NCBI GenBank assembly: GCA_039024895.1
Contig: JBCCPJ010000020.1
Span: forward strand, 1 to 64,000
DNA: 64,000 bases
Direction of reading: 5' to 3'
Source: JAJDOD01 sp039024895
GTDB taxonomy: Bacteria; Pseudomonadota; Alphaproteobacteria; Rhodobacterales; Rhodobacteraceae
Part shown: positions 27,046-35,782 of the stretch, piece by piece
Layout of the letters: every line of letters starts with the position of its first letter
Position numbering within the stretch: the stretch's first letter is position 1
The notes under the pieces: generated by a model
Seen by the model: only the letters and a program-made list of their open reading frames with translations
What the model was told of the DNA's origin: nothing
Databases searched by the model: none
Position numbers and translations under genes: made by a program

Positions 27046-28275
27046 ATGAAAACGATCACGACCCTAATGTTGGGGACGGCCATCACAGCCGCGAGTGCGG
27101 CTTCGGCGGTCGAACTTGAGGTTACCCATTGGTGGACATCCGGCGGGGAAGCAGCTGCTGTTACCGAGTTTGCCAAGGCCTTCACCGAAGAAACCGAACA
27201 CACATGGATTGACGGCGCCATAGCTGGGTCAGGCGGCACCGCGCGCCCGATTATCATCAGCCGTATCCTCGGCGGTGATCCGATGCATGCCACACAGTTG
27301 AACCATGGTCGTCAGGCGGAAGAGTTGATTGAGGCCGGGCTGCTCCTCGACCTCACAGATGTGGCTGAAGCCGAAGGGTGGCGCGACGTCGTCAACCCGC
27401 CAGCACTTCTCGATGCCTGCACCTTCGAAGGCCGCATTTATTGCGCGCCGGTAAACATCCATTCCGCCCAATGGCTGTGGTTGAGCCATGGCGCGTTCGA
27501 CAAAGCGGGTCTCGCCGTGCCAGCAAACTGGGACGAATTCGTAGCCGCCGCACCTAAGCTCCAGGACGCGGGCATCACGCCGCTCGCCATGGGGCAGCAG
27601 GGGTGGCAGCAAAACCTCGCATTCGGCACACTTCAGATTGGCATTGCGGGCATCGATGCGTGGAAAGAAGTCAATGTGAACCGAAACGCCGATTTCGCCG
27701 CCGGTGACGAATACGCCAAAGTATTCGAAGCTGCTGCCGCTGCGCGCGAGCTGGCGCGGGATTCGAATGTGCAGGACTGGAACCTCGCGACAAATATGGT
27801 CATCACCGACACTGCAGGTGCCCAGATCATGGGTGATTGGGCGCAAGGCGAGTTCCAGATTGCCGGTGAAGTCGCCGGGCAGGACTACACGTGCCTACCG
27901 GGTCTGGGGTTCAACGAAGTGCTCGATACCGGCGGCGATGCCTTCTACTTCCCGAAGCAGGACGACCCCGCCATCGAAGCCGCACAAAAGGAAATGGCGG
28001 CGCTTCTCCTGAGCCCTGACGTGCAAGTCAGCTTCAATCTCGCCAAGGGCTCTTTGCCCGTGCGCGGCGATGTCGATCTGGCGGCAGCCAATGATTGCAT
28101 GAAAAAAGGCCTCGAAATCTTGGCCAATGGGGCGATCCTCCCATCCGGGGACATCAATTTTTCGGCTGATACACAAACCCAGGTCGAAGACTTGATGGCC
28201 GAGTTCTGGTCCTCTGATATGGCTGCGACAGACGCGCAAGAGCGCTTCGCAGAAATTATAGCCGACGCGGACTGA
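27046..28275 (+). CDS. Sugar ABC transporter, substrate-binding protein
   Basis: A 409-residue periplasmic binding protein of carbohydrate class CUT1. The signal peptide is at residues 1-21 (MKTITTLMLGTAITAASAAS) before VELEVTHWWTSGGEAAAV. Typical features are GTARPIIISRILGGDPMHATQL near 63-84 and the C-terminal domain with LSPDVQVSFNLAKGSLPVRGD. Six cysteines could form disulfides. The ATG at 27046 follows AGGGAGG. It is similar in type to glucose/mannose-binding proteins of alpha- and gammaproteobacteria; the substrate cannot be read from the sequence. It is followed by a hairpin and two permeases. Confidence 0.88.
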   Translation: MKTITTLMLGTAITAASAASAVELEVTHWWTSGGEAAAVTEFAKAFTEETEHTWIDGAIAGSGGTARPIIISRILGGDPMHATQLNHGRQAEELIEAGLLLDLTDVAEAEGWRDVVNPPALLDACTFEGRIYCAPVNIHSAQWLWLSHGAFDKAGLAVPANWDEFVAAAPKLQDAGITPLAMGQQGWQQNLAFGTLQIGIAGIDAWKEVNVNRNADFAAGDEYAKVFEAAAAARELARDSNVQDWNLATNMVITDTAGAQIMGDWAQGEFQIAGEVAGQDYTCLPGLGFNEVLDTGGDAFYFPKQDDPAIEAAQKEMAALLLSPDVQVSFNLAKGSLPVRGDVDLAAANDCMKKGLEILANGAILPSGDINFSADTQTQVEDLMAEFWSSDMAATDAQERFAEIIADAD

Positions 28276-28294
28276 CCCGCCTGCGATGGCGACT

Positions 28295-28328
28295 GGGGGC
28301 CTGGCCAACTCACGAGGGTCAGGCCCCC
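28295..28328 (+). promoter_or_regulatory. Intercistronic hairpin after the binding-protein gene
   Basis: A 9-bp perfect stem, GGGGGCCTG (28295-28303) with CAGGCCCCC (28320-28328), lies 20 bases after the stop and has no T run. Such structures behind binding-protein genes usually protect the upstream mRNA from 3' decay, giving more binding protein than permease. Confidence 0.6.
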
Positions 28329-28346
28329 GAGTGAGGGGAGGGACAT

Positions 28347-28406
28347 ATGAACGAAGAAAAGACGTGGTTTCTGTCCGGAAACCGCCCGATGCGCCACCAT
28401 GGCTGA
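28347..28406 (+). CDS. Possible 19-residue leader peptide coupled to the permease
   Basis: A short frame encodes MNEEKTWFLSGNRPMRHHG. Its ATG is preceded by a strong GGGGAGGG ribosome site five bases upstream, and its TGA (28404-28406) overlaps the permease ATG (28399). The permease itself has no comparable site, so translation of this peptide may feed the permease start. It may be only a translational coupling device; no homology can be judged at this length. Confidence 0.35.
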   Translation: MNEEKTWFLSGNRPMRHHG

Positions 28407-29298
28407 CGTCTCGAAACGGCCGAACCGGCTCACACGGAATTTGACCGCCAAAATCGCGTCCTTGCCCATGATCGCGACAGCGCTGGTGATTTTCATCGGG
28501 TGTACCTGTTGGACGATCTATCACTCCTTCACCCGTTCACGCCTTCTGCCCGCGCCAGACAAATGGGTGGGGCTCGACCAATATGAACGGCTTTGGAGCA
28601 CCCGGCGCTGGCTCGTCTCTATCGAAAACCTGGCCATTTACGGCATTTGCTCGCTGGTTCTGTCGCTTGTCATCGGCTTCACCCTCGCCGCATTGCTCGA
28701 CCGAAAAATCCGGGGCGAGAACGTGTTCCGCACCGTGTTTCTCTATCCCTTCGCGCTCTCTTTCATCGTCACCGGTCTGACCTGGCAATGGATACTCAAC
28801 CCCGATTTCGGCCTGCAGAAGGTCGTGCAAGGCTGGGGCTGGGAGAGTTTCGCCTTCGATCCGCTGAACAGTTCCGATTATGCGATCTACGGCATCCTGA
28901 TCGCCGGCATCTGGCAAGGCTCAGGCTTTATTATGGTCATCATGCTGGCCGGTCTGCGCGGGATCGATGAGGAGATTTGGAAAGCGGCGCGGGTGGACGG
29001 CATTCCCACCTGGAAGACCTATGTCGTCGTCATCATTCCAATGATGCGCCCGGTTTTCGTCACCGCTCTGGTATTGATCGCAAGTGGGATCATTAAGGTC
29101 TACGATCTCGTCGTTGCGCAGACCAATGGCGGCCCGGGCATTTCGTCAGAAGTACCGGCCAAATACGTGATCGAAATGATGTTCCGGGCGCAAAACCTCG
29201 GCCAGGGGTTTGCGGCCTCAACGATTATGCTCCTGTCGGTGCTCGTCGTGCTGATCCCCTGGGCCTATCTCGAATTTGGAGGTAAGCGCCGTGGCTGA
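28399..29298 (+). CDS. Sugar ABC transporter permease (MalF-type)
   Basis: A 299-residue inner membrane permease with six predicted TM helices; the first is at about residues 26-46 (MIATALVIFIGCTCWTIYHS). The EAA loop that docks the ATPase is at about 193-213 (EEIWKAARVDGIPTWKTYVV). Sugar-permease signatures include SFIVTGLTWQWILNPDFGLQ. The start is placed at ATG 28399, within the upstream leader frame. It pairs with the next permease, whose GTG overlaps its stop by eight bases. Confidence 0.92.
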   Translation: MADVSKRPNRLTRNLTAKIASLPMIATALVIFIGCTCWTIYHSFTRSRLLPAPDKWVGLDQYERLWSTRRWLVSIENLAIYGICSLVLSLVIGFTLAALLDRKIRGENVFRTVFLYPFALSFIVTGLTWQWILNPDFGLQKVVQGWGWESFAFDPLNSSDYAIYGILIAGIWQGSGFIMVIMLAGLRGIDEEIWKAARVDGIPTWKTYVVVIIPMMRPVFVTALVLIASGIIKVYDLVVAQTNGGPGISSEVPAKYVIEMMFRAQNLGQGFAASTIMLLSVLVVLIPWAYLEFGGKRRG

Positions 29299-30211
29299 TC
29301 TCTCCGCCGCCGCAATCGAACCGCGTGGCCGAAAGCCCAAACGGCGCCTTTCTGCGCGGAATGTGATGCTCTACGGTACGCTTTTGTTGGTGTCGGTCTA
29401 CTACCTCTTGCCGCTCTACGTGATGATCGTCACCTCGCTAAAGGGCATGCCAGAAATTCGCCTTGGCAACGTCTTCGCACCTCCGGTCGACATCACGTTT
29501 CAACCTTGGGTCAAGGCCTGGGCGGAAGCCTGCACCGGCATCAACTGCGATGGGCTCTCGCGCGGTTTCTGGAACTCCGTCGCGATCCTGATCCCTTCCG
29601 TCACCATCTCTATCGCTGTCGCCAGCGTCTCGGGATACGCGCTGGCCAATTGGCGGTTCAAAGGGTCGGAAACCTTTTTCACCATTCTCATCTTCGGCGC
29701 GTTCATTCCCTATCAAGTCATGATCTACCCGATTGTGATCCTGCTCCGCGATGTGGGCGGGTTCCTTGGCATCCAACTCATGGGGTCAATCTGGGGCCTT
29801 GTCATCGTCCACACGATCTTCGGGATGCCCATTCTGACCCTGCTTTTCCGGAATTATTTCACCTCAATCCCGGAGGAACTCTTCAAAGCAGCGCGCGTCG
29901 ACGGCGCGGGGTTTTGGGGCATCTTCCTGAAGATCATGGTGCCCATGTCGCTGCCGATTTTCGTTGTCGCCATGATCCTGCAAGTAACGGGCATATGGAA
30001 CGATTTCCTCTTCGGCGTGATCTACACGAAGCCCGAAACCTATCCAATGACGGTTCAGCTCAATAACATCGTCAATTCGGTTCAAGGCGTGAAGGAATAC
30101 AACGTCAACATGGCGGCAACCCTGCTGACCGGCCTGGTGCCGCTCACCATCTATTTCGTCTCGGGTCGCCTGTTTGTGCGCGGCATCGCGGCGGGTGCCG
30201 TGAAGGGATGA
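29291..30211 (+). CDS. Sugar ABC transporter permease (MalG-type)
   Basis: A 306-residue permease, six TM helices. The GTG at 29291 follows GGAGGT by seven bases; a TTG at 29276 is less likely. The EAA motif is at about 196-216 (EELFKAARVDGAGFWGIFLK). A soluble loop near residues 60-90 (TFQPWVKAWAEACTGINCDG) faces the periplasm and matches permeases of the glucose/mannose group. It forms the heterodimeric channel with the preceding permease. Confidence 0.92.
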   Translation: MADLSAAAIEPRGRKPKRRLSARNVMLYGTLLLVSVYYLLPLYVMIVTSLKGMPEIRLGNVFAPPVDITFQPWVKAWAEACTGINCDGLSRGFWNSVAILIPSVTISIAVASVSGYALANWRFKGSETFFTILIFGAFIPYQVMIYPIVILLRDVGGFLGIQLMGSIWGLVIVHTIFGMPILTLLFRNYFTSIPEELFKAARVDGAGFWGIFLKIMVPMSLPIFVVAMILQVTGIWNDFLFGVIYTKPETYPMTVQLNNIVNSVQGVKEYNVNMAATLLTGLVPLTIYFVSGRLFVRGIAAGAVKG

Positions 30212-30241
30212 CCATGGGGGTACGCCAAATAAAAAGGCTAT

Positions 30242-30294
30242 TTCACCGGTCCGAAAATACCTCGGAGGGGTCCGGGGAGGCAGCGCCTCCCCGG
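30242..30294 (-). repeat. Dispersed GC-rich intergenic repeat, copy B
   Basis: Read on the minus strand: the hairpin CCGGGGAGG/CCTCCCCGG (30272-30294), then ACCCCTCCGAGG and the core TATTTTCGGACCGGTGAA. It is inverted relative to both flanking transporter genes, unlike the other copies, and nearly identical to copy A over some 40 bases. Confidence 0.75.
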
Positions 30295-30335
30295 TGGATC
30301 GACGCCGGAGGCGGCGAAAGAAGAAGGGTAGGGAC

Positions 30336-31412
30336 GTGAACCACTCCGTCGAAATCAAGAACCTCGACCTGAGCTTTGGCGCCATCGATGTGCTGAAGAA
30401 CCTCAACCTCGAAATTGCCGATGGCGAGTTCCTCGTTCTGCTCGGATCATCCGGCTGCGGCAAGTCCACCTTGCTCAATTGCATCGCCGGACTTTTGGAG
30501 ATCAGCGACGGCCAGATTTTCATCAAGGGCAAGAACGTCACCTGGTCGGAGCCTTCCGAGCGCGGGATCGGGATGGTGTTCCAGTCCTATGCGCTCTACC
30601 CGCAGATGACGGTCGAAGGGAACCTGTCCTTCGGCCTAAAGAATGCCCGCATGCCAAAGCCGGAGATCGCGAAACGCGTCGCACGCGCCGCCGAAATCCT
30701 GCAAATCGAGCCGCTGCTCAAGCGCAAGCCGGGCGCGCTTTCCGGCGGTCAACGTCAACGGGTCGCCATTGGACGGGCCCTGGTTCGCGATGTGGATGTC
30801 TTTCTCTTTGACGAGCCGCTTTCCAATCTCGACGCAAAACTGCGCGCCGATCTCAGGGTGGAACTGAAACAACTCCATGCCCGGCTCGGCAATACCATGG
30901 TGTACGTGACCCACGATCAGGTGGAGGCCATGACGCTCGCCGACCGGATCGCGATCATGAAGGACGGCATCATTCAACAACTGGCGCCCCCCTCGGAAAT
31001 CTACAATCGACCGGTGAACAAATATGTCGCCGACTTCATTGGCTCGCCGGCCATGAACTTTCTCAGTGGCCGCGTCGAAAATGGGAACTTCAGCGGCAAA
31101 GGCGTCAGTTTCCCGATGCTCGGCTACAGCTTTGTGAAGGGCGAGTTCTCCGGCGCCGCGAGCTTCGGGATCCGGCCTGAACATATCGCAACCGGCGAGG
31201 CTGTGGCTGCCATGCCCGTTCGGCTGGACGTCCCCGTAAGCGTCGTCGAACCGCTCGGCGCGGACACATTGGCCCTCACCGAAGTGGGGGGTGCAAAGTT
31301 CTGGGTCCGCATGGACGGGGAAGTGGCCGTCAAACCGGGAGAAACACTCGCGTTGGGTTTCGACCCGTCTCGCGGCTCGCTCTTCGATGCCATGGATGAA
31401 ACGCGCCTATGA
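30336..31412 (+). CDS. Sugar ABC transporter ATP-binding protein (UgpC/MsmK type)
   Basis: A 358-residue ATPase that energises the CUT1 transporter. Walker A is GSSGCGKST at about residues 39-47, the Q-loop is VFQSYALYPQM, the signature is LSGGQRQR near 135-142 and Walker B is VFLFDEP near 155-161. The C-terminal OB/TOBE regulatory domain begins near 235. The GTG at 30336 (VNHSVEIKNLDLSFG) follows AGGGTAGGG; the earlier ATG would add an Arg/Lys run without homology. It overlaps the beta-mannosidase start by four bases (ATGA at 31409). Confidence 0.94.
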   Translation: MNHSVEIKNLDLSFGAIDVLKNLNLEIADGEFLVLLGSSGCGKSTLLNCIAGLLEISDGQIFIKGKNVTWSEPSERGIGMVFQSYALYPQMTVEGNLSFGLKNARMPKPEIAKRVARAAEILQIEPLLKRKPGALSGGQRQRVAIGRALVRDVDVFLFDEPLSNLDAKLRADLRVELKQLHARLGNTMVYVTHDQVEAMTLADRIAIMKDGIIQQLAPPSEIYNRPVNKYVADFIGSPAMNFLSGRVENGNFSGKGVSFPMLGYSFVKGEFSGAASFGIRPEHIATGEAVAAMPVRLDVPVSVVEPLGADTLALTEVGGAKFWVRMDGEVAVKPGETLALGFDPSRGSLFDAMDETRL

Positions 31413-33829
31413 ACGAAACACCGAAACTTGTCGGTCAGGACTTGGCAGGACTGTGGTCGCTTACAGAGGCAGGCGAAAGTAATGCGGTCGATATGGCGAT
31501 CCCGGGCGACGGGATTTCCGCCCTGGTCGCTGCGGGGGTTTTGCCAGAGCCCTATCACAGAAAAAACGAAGAAGCCTGCCGTTGGGTGTCCGAACGCGAT
31601 TGGGTGCTGACCCGCCACATGACCCTCGACGATCCCAACCACGATTTGGTGATTGAGGGGCTTGACTGCATGGCAACGGTGCGCTGGAACGGACAAACCG
31701 TCATCGAAGGCCAGAACGCCTTTCGCACCTATCGTGCCGCGCTCGACGATATCGCCTGCACCGGCGAGAACACAGTGGAGATTACCTTCCACTCGGCTGT
31801 TCGTGTAGCCGCGGAACGCCAGGCGGCGCAGCCCTATCCGGTGCCCTTCATCTGGAACAGCCCCATTCCCAACGGCAACATGCTGCGCAAACCCGCCTGT
31901 GACTTTGGGTGGGACTGGAACATCGCATTGGCCCCCTTCGGCATCTCAGGCGGTATCCGCCTTGAGCCCAGACGTCCCGCACGGATCGACGCCTTGCGGG
32001 TGAGCCAGCATCACGGGGCGGGTGCGGTGGATATCGAGGTGGAGGTCTTGCTCGACACCGAATGCGCGCAAACCGAACTACAGCTTGCCTTCAATGGCGA
32101 AACCCAAAATTACGTGGCCGACGGTTGCTTTGCTACAGCGCAGTTCCGGGTAACCGATCCCGAGCTTTGGTGGCCCGCCGGGCAGGGCGCGCAGCCGCTT
32201 TACACCCTCACAGCCACCTGTGGCGACCAGGTTGAACAGCGGCGCATTGGGTTGCGCGACATCGCTCTTGTTTCCGAACCGGATGACATCGGTCGCAGTT
32301 TCGAACTAAGCGTCAACGGCCGCGATATCTTCTGCAAAGGTGCCAATTGGATTCCCGCCGACGCGCTTCTGGGCCGGATCACACGGGAAAAGACACGAGA
32401 CCTCCTGCAATCTGCCGTTGACGCGAATATGAACATGATCCGCGTCTGGGGCGGTGGGCGCTACGAGGCGGACTGGTTCTATCACCTCTGCGATGAGTTG
32501 GGCCTCATGGTTTGGCAAGACGCCATGTTCGCCTGCAATCTCTATCCGGCAGATGATGGCTTCCTGTCCGACGTGGCGGCTGAGCTGCGGGAAAATGCGC
32601 TTCGCCTCAATCACCACGCCTGCCTCGCGCTTTGGTGTGGCGACAACGAGTTGATCGGCGCGCTCGGTTGGTTCGACGAAAGCAAAAAGGACCGCGACCG
32701 CTACCTCGTCGCCTATGACCGGTTGAACCGGACCATCGAGACCGCACTGAAAGAAGCGGTGCCCGACGTGAATTGGTGGCCGTCCTCCCCAAGCCCCGGA
32801 CCGATGAGTTTCGGCGATGCCTGGCACGATGACACGCGCGGCGACATGCACTTCTGGTCGGTTTGGCACGAAGGCCGCGACTTTGAACATTACCGCGACG
32901 TCGCGCCGCGCTTCTGTTCGGAGTTTGGTTTCCAGAGTTACCCTTCGATGGATGTGGTCCGCCGCTTTGCCGATCCGGAGGATTTCAACATTGCGTCGCC
33001 CGTCCTCGAAGCCCACCAAAAGGACCGGGGCGGCAACGCGCGGATCGCAGAGACGATGTTCCGCACATTCCGTTTCCCAGAGGGGTTCGAGAACTTCGTC
33101 TATCTCAGCCAGGTGCAACAGGGCCTCGCCATTGAAACCGCGGTGCGCCATTGGCGGGCGCAAAAGCCCCGCTGCATGGGCGCGCTCTACTGGCAACTCA
33201 ATGACACATGGCCCTGCGCCAGTTGGTCGTCGCTCGACCACGGCGGCGGATGGAAGCTGTTGCATCACATGGCGCGGCGCTTCTTCGAACCCGTGACAGT
33301 GAGTGTCCTTCCCACGGAAACTGGCTTTGACCTTGCCGCCATCAACGATGCGCCGAACCCCTGCGACCTCTCCGTCAGGGCGGAGGCCCTGTCTATGGAT
33401 GGCACTGCGCGACTGTTGTTCGAAGGTGAGTGCCATGCGCCAACGGATCGCTCTGCTCAGATCACATCCATCCCGGCCGCTTCCTTGAGCGAGAGTGAAA
33501 TCCTCCACCTCACCTGGATTTCCGACCACGGGCCTGGCACCGCGCATTTTGCGCCCAAGCCCTATAAGTCCTACGATTTACAGCCCGCCAAATTACTCCT
33601 AAAGGCGCGGCAAGAGGGGCCGTTGCACCACTTGACGCTGTCCGCTGACGCCCTTGCGCTTTACGCCAGCGTGGAAGCCTCCCAGCTCGGGCGGTTTAGC
33701 GATAACGCGATGTTGCTGCGGCCGGGCAATCCCACCCATCTAACCTTCCAGCCCGATGACCCGAGCCAACCCGTCCGCTTCACCACCCGCGACCTGCATG
33801 CCGCGACCTATTCGAAAGAATCCACATGA
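31409..33829 (+). CDS. Beta-mannosidase (glycoside hydrolase family 2)
   Basis: An 806-residue GH2 enzyme with the long multi-domain architecture of beta-mannosidases. The N-terminal jelly roll covers about 1-180 (CRWVSERDWVLTRHMTLDDP; WNSPIPNGNMLRKPACDFGW with DWNIALAP). An Ig-like domain follows. The TIM barrel has the likely acid/base Glu414 in LWCGDNEL and the nucleophile Glu505 in CSEFGFQSYP. NWIPADALLGRI is typical of GH2 mannosidases. It releases mannose from the non-reducing end of beta-mannosides. There is no signal peptide, so it acts in the cytoplasm on imported oligosaccharides or glycosides. It has four-base overlaps with both neighbours. Confidence 0.9.
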   Translation: MNETPKLVGQDLAGLWSLTEAGESNAVDMAIPGDGISALVAAGVLPEPYHRKNEEACRWVSERDWVLTRHMTLDDPNHDLVIEGLDCMATVRWNGQTVIEGQNAFRTYRAALDDIACTGENTVEITFHSAVRVAAERQAAQPYPVPFIWNSPIPNGNMLRKPACDFGWDWNIALAPFGISGGIRLEPRRPARIDALRVSQHHGAGAVDIEVEVLLDTECAQTELQLAFNGETQNYVADGCFATAQFRVTDPELWWPAGQGAQPLYTLTATCGDQVEQRRIGLRDIALVSEPDDIGRSFELSVNGRDIFCKGANWIPADALLGRITREKTRDLLQSAVDANMNMIRVWGGGRYEADWFYHLCDELGLMVWQDAMFACNLYPADDGFLSDVAAELRENALRLNHHACLALWCGDNELIGALGWFDESKKDRDRYLVAYDRLNRTIETALKEAVPDVNWWPSSPSPGPMSFGDAWHDDTRGDMHFWSVWHEGRDFEHYRDVAPRFCSEFGFQSYPSMDVVRRFADPEDFNIASPVLEAHQKDRGGNARIAETMFRTFRFPEGFENFVYLSQVQQGLAIETAVRHWRAQKPRCMGALYWQLNDTWPCASWSSLDHGGGWKLLHHMARRFFEPVTVSVLPTETGFDLAAINDAPNPCDLSVRAEALSMDGTARLLFEGECHAPTDRSAQITSIPAASLSESEILHLTWISDHGPGTAHFAPKPYKSYDLQPAKLLLKARQEGPLHHLTLSADALALYASVEASQLGRFSDNAMLLRPGNPTHLTFQPDDPSQPVRFTTRDLHAATYSKEST

Positions 33830-34578
33830 CCTCTTTTTCATACCAGCTCTATAGCTCCCGCAACTATCCGCCGCTTGCGACGACGCTGAATATGCTCGCT
33901 GAAATCGGTTATGGACAGGTCGAAGGTTATGGTGCGTTGGTGACCGACGACACCGATCTTCGCGGGCTGAAAGCCATGCTCGACAATATCGGTCTGACAA
34001 TGCCAACCGCACATATCGGTCTCGATATCCTCCGCCATCGTCCGGAGCGCGCCGTCGAGATTGCCCGCGCGCTCGGACATGAAGCGGTTTTTGGTCCCTA
34101 CCTCGCGGCGGAAGAGCGCCCGAAAACGGCGGCGGGTTGGACGGCTTTCGGCACGATGCTCGGCGAGTTGGCCAAACCTTTGCAGGACGCGGGTCTCGTT
34201 GTGGGGTGGCATAACCACGACTTCGAATTTACCCGCGTTGATGGTGCCTTGCCGATGGACCTGATCCTCGCGGCAAGTGACAGTCTCATGATCGAGTTTG
34301 ACGTGGCCTGGTGTGTCAAAGGGGGGGAAGACCCGCTCCCATGGATCGATGCCAACACCTCTCGCATTGCTGCGGCTCACATCAAGGACATCGCGGCGGA
34401 CGGCACTTGTCTCGATGAGGATGGATGGGCCGATGTGGGCGAGGGCACGATGGACTGGCAAGCCTATATGGACGCGCTCCGGCGAACACCCTGTCAATGG
34501 TACATCGCAGAACACGATAACCCGAACGACCACCGCCGTTTCGCAACCCGCTCCCTTGCGGCCATGCAAAGCTATTGA
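33826..34578 (+). CDS. Sugar phosphate isomerase/epimerase family protein (TIM barrel)
   Basis: A 250-residue xylose-isomerase-like TIM-barrel protein. The family motifs are GYGQVEGYGALVTDD near 26-40, VVGWHNHDFEFTRVDG near 125-140 (metal-binding His), IEFDVAWCVKGGEDP near 157-171 and AAHIKDIAADG near 183-193. These carry the His/Asp/Glu metal ligands. Members interconvert ketoses, aldoses or inositol derivatives. Overlap with the mannosidase start and closeness to the Gfo/Idh gene place it in the sugar pathway; the exact substrate is unknown. Confidence 0.8.
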   Translation: MTSFSYQLYSSRNYPPLATTLNMLAEIGYGQVEGYGALVTDDTDLRGLKAMLDNIGLTMPTAHIGLDILRHRPERAVEIARALGHEAVFGPYLAAEERPKTAAGWTAFGTMLGELAKPLQDAGLVVGWHNHDFEFTRVDGALPMDLILAASDSLMIEFDVAWCVKGGEDPLPWIDANTSRIAAAHIKDIAADGTCLDEDGWADVGEGTMDWQAYMDALRRTPCQWYIAEHDNPNDHRRFATRSLAAMQSY

Positions 34579-34588
34579 AGGACAGGCC

Positions 34589-35719
34589 ATGACCAAACTT
34601 GGAGTTGGCATCATTGGATGCGGCAATATCTCGAACACCTATTTGCGGCTCGCGCCCTTGTTCAAGGGGCTTGAGATGCGCGCCGTGGCCGACATTGATC
34701 CGGAAACGGCCAGTAACCGTGCCGCCGCCTATTCTGTCGCGGCGCGCAGCATAGATGACCTGCTCGCCTCATCTGATATTGACGTCGTGGTCAACCTCAC
34801 GATCCCGGAAGCGCATTTCGAGGTGACCAAGTCTATCCTCGAAGCCGGTAAGCACGCCTATAGTGAGAAGCCCATCGTCCTAACACTTGAGGATGGGGAA
34901 ACCCTGCGCGGCCTCGCTGCGGAGAAGGGACTACGCGTTGGTTCGGCGCCGGACACCTTTCTTGGCGGGTCCCACCAATTGGCGCGGCGCGCCATTGATG
35001 ACGGTGCGGTTGGTCGGATCACCGGCGGCACGGCGCATGTCATGAACCATGGCATGGAACACTGGCACCCGAACCCCGATTTCTTCTTTCGCCCCGGGGC
35101 TGGCCCGATGCTCGATATCGGGCCTTACTACGTGACGAACCTCATTCAGCTCTTGGGGCCTGTGGCTCGCGTCGGTGCCTTGACCAACTCTGCCTACAAG
35201 GAACGGACGATCACGTCAGAGCCGCGCTCAGGTGAAACCGTGCCCGTTGAAACACCGACCAATATTCACGCACTGCTTGAGTTTGTCAGCGGCGCCTGCG
35301 TGACACTCACCACAAGTTGGGACGTACACGCCCATCGTCACGGGCATATGGAGCTTTACGGCACCGAAGGATCGCTCTTCCTGCCGGACCCCAACTTTTT
35401 TGGTGGCACGGTGGAGCAGGGCGCCCCTGGCGGTGCGATCACCGCTCTGGACCCTTGGCCGCATCCTTTTGGTGTGTCCAATGAGGCGGAGGACGACCGC
35501 GCGAACTACCGGGCATCGGGGCTTGCCGACATGGCCACGGCGATCGCCGAAGGCCGCGCGCATCGCTGTTCTCTCGATCTCGCGCTGCATGCGGTCGATG
35601 TCATGACAGCGGCGCTCACGTCGGGGGAAAGTGGTCAGTTTGTAACCCTGTCGACCACCTGCGAACGGCCCGCACCGCTCAGCCCGGAGGAAGCGCGGGC
35701 GTTGTTGGCTGCGACTTAA
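34589..35719 (+). CDS. Gfo/Idh/MocA-family oxidoreductase
   Basis: A 376-residue NAD(P)-dependent sugar dehydrogenase. The Rossmann motif is VGIIGCGNISNTYLRLAPL near 5-23. The catalytic EKP motif appears as SEKPIVLTLEDGE near 92-104. ADMATAIAEGRAHRCSLDLALHAVDVM is the usual C-terminal signature. The ATG at 34589 is preferred because it has GGACAGG upstream and starts at the fold; the longer frame reads back into the isomerase in another frame. It probably oxidises a mannose- or glucose-derived sugar. Confidence 0.88.
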   Translation: MTKLGVGIIGCGNISNTYLRLAPLFKGLEMRAVADIDPETASNRAAAYSVAARSIDDLLASSDIDVVVNLTIPEAHFEVTKSILEAGKHAYSEKPIVLTLEDGETLRGLAAEKGLRVGSAPDTFLGGSHQLARRAIDDGAVGRITGGTAHVMNHGMEHWHPNPDFFFRPGAGPMLDIGPYYVTNLIQLLGPVARVGALTNSAYKERTITSEPRSGETVPVETPTNIHALLEFVSGACVTLTTSWDVHAHRHGHMELYGTEGSLFLPDPNFFGGTVEQGAPGGAITALDPWPHPFGVSNEAEDDRANYRASGLADMATAIAEGRAHRCSLDLALHAVDVMTAALTSGESGQFVTLSTTCERPAPLSPEEARALLAAT

Positions 35720-35782
35720 GGGGCGATATCCGGCTTGACGCGCTGTGCCCTCTCCGCCACCCAAAGGGCAGGGAGGGAACCG

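Noticed and set aside
32306..33547. A 413-residue minus-strand frame inside the beta-mannosidase gene
   Set aside because: Antisense shadow of GH2 coding sequence; no domain, no ribosome site.
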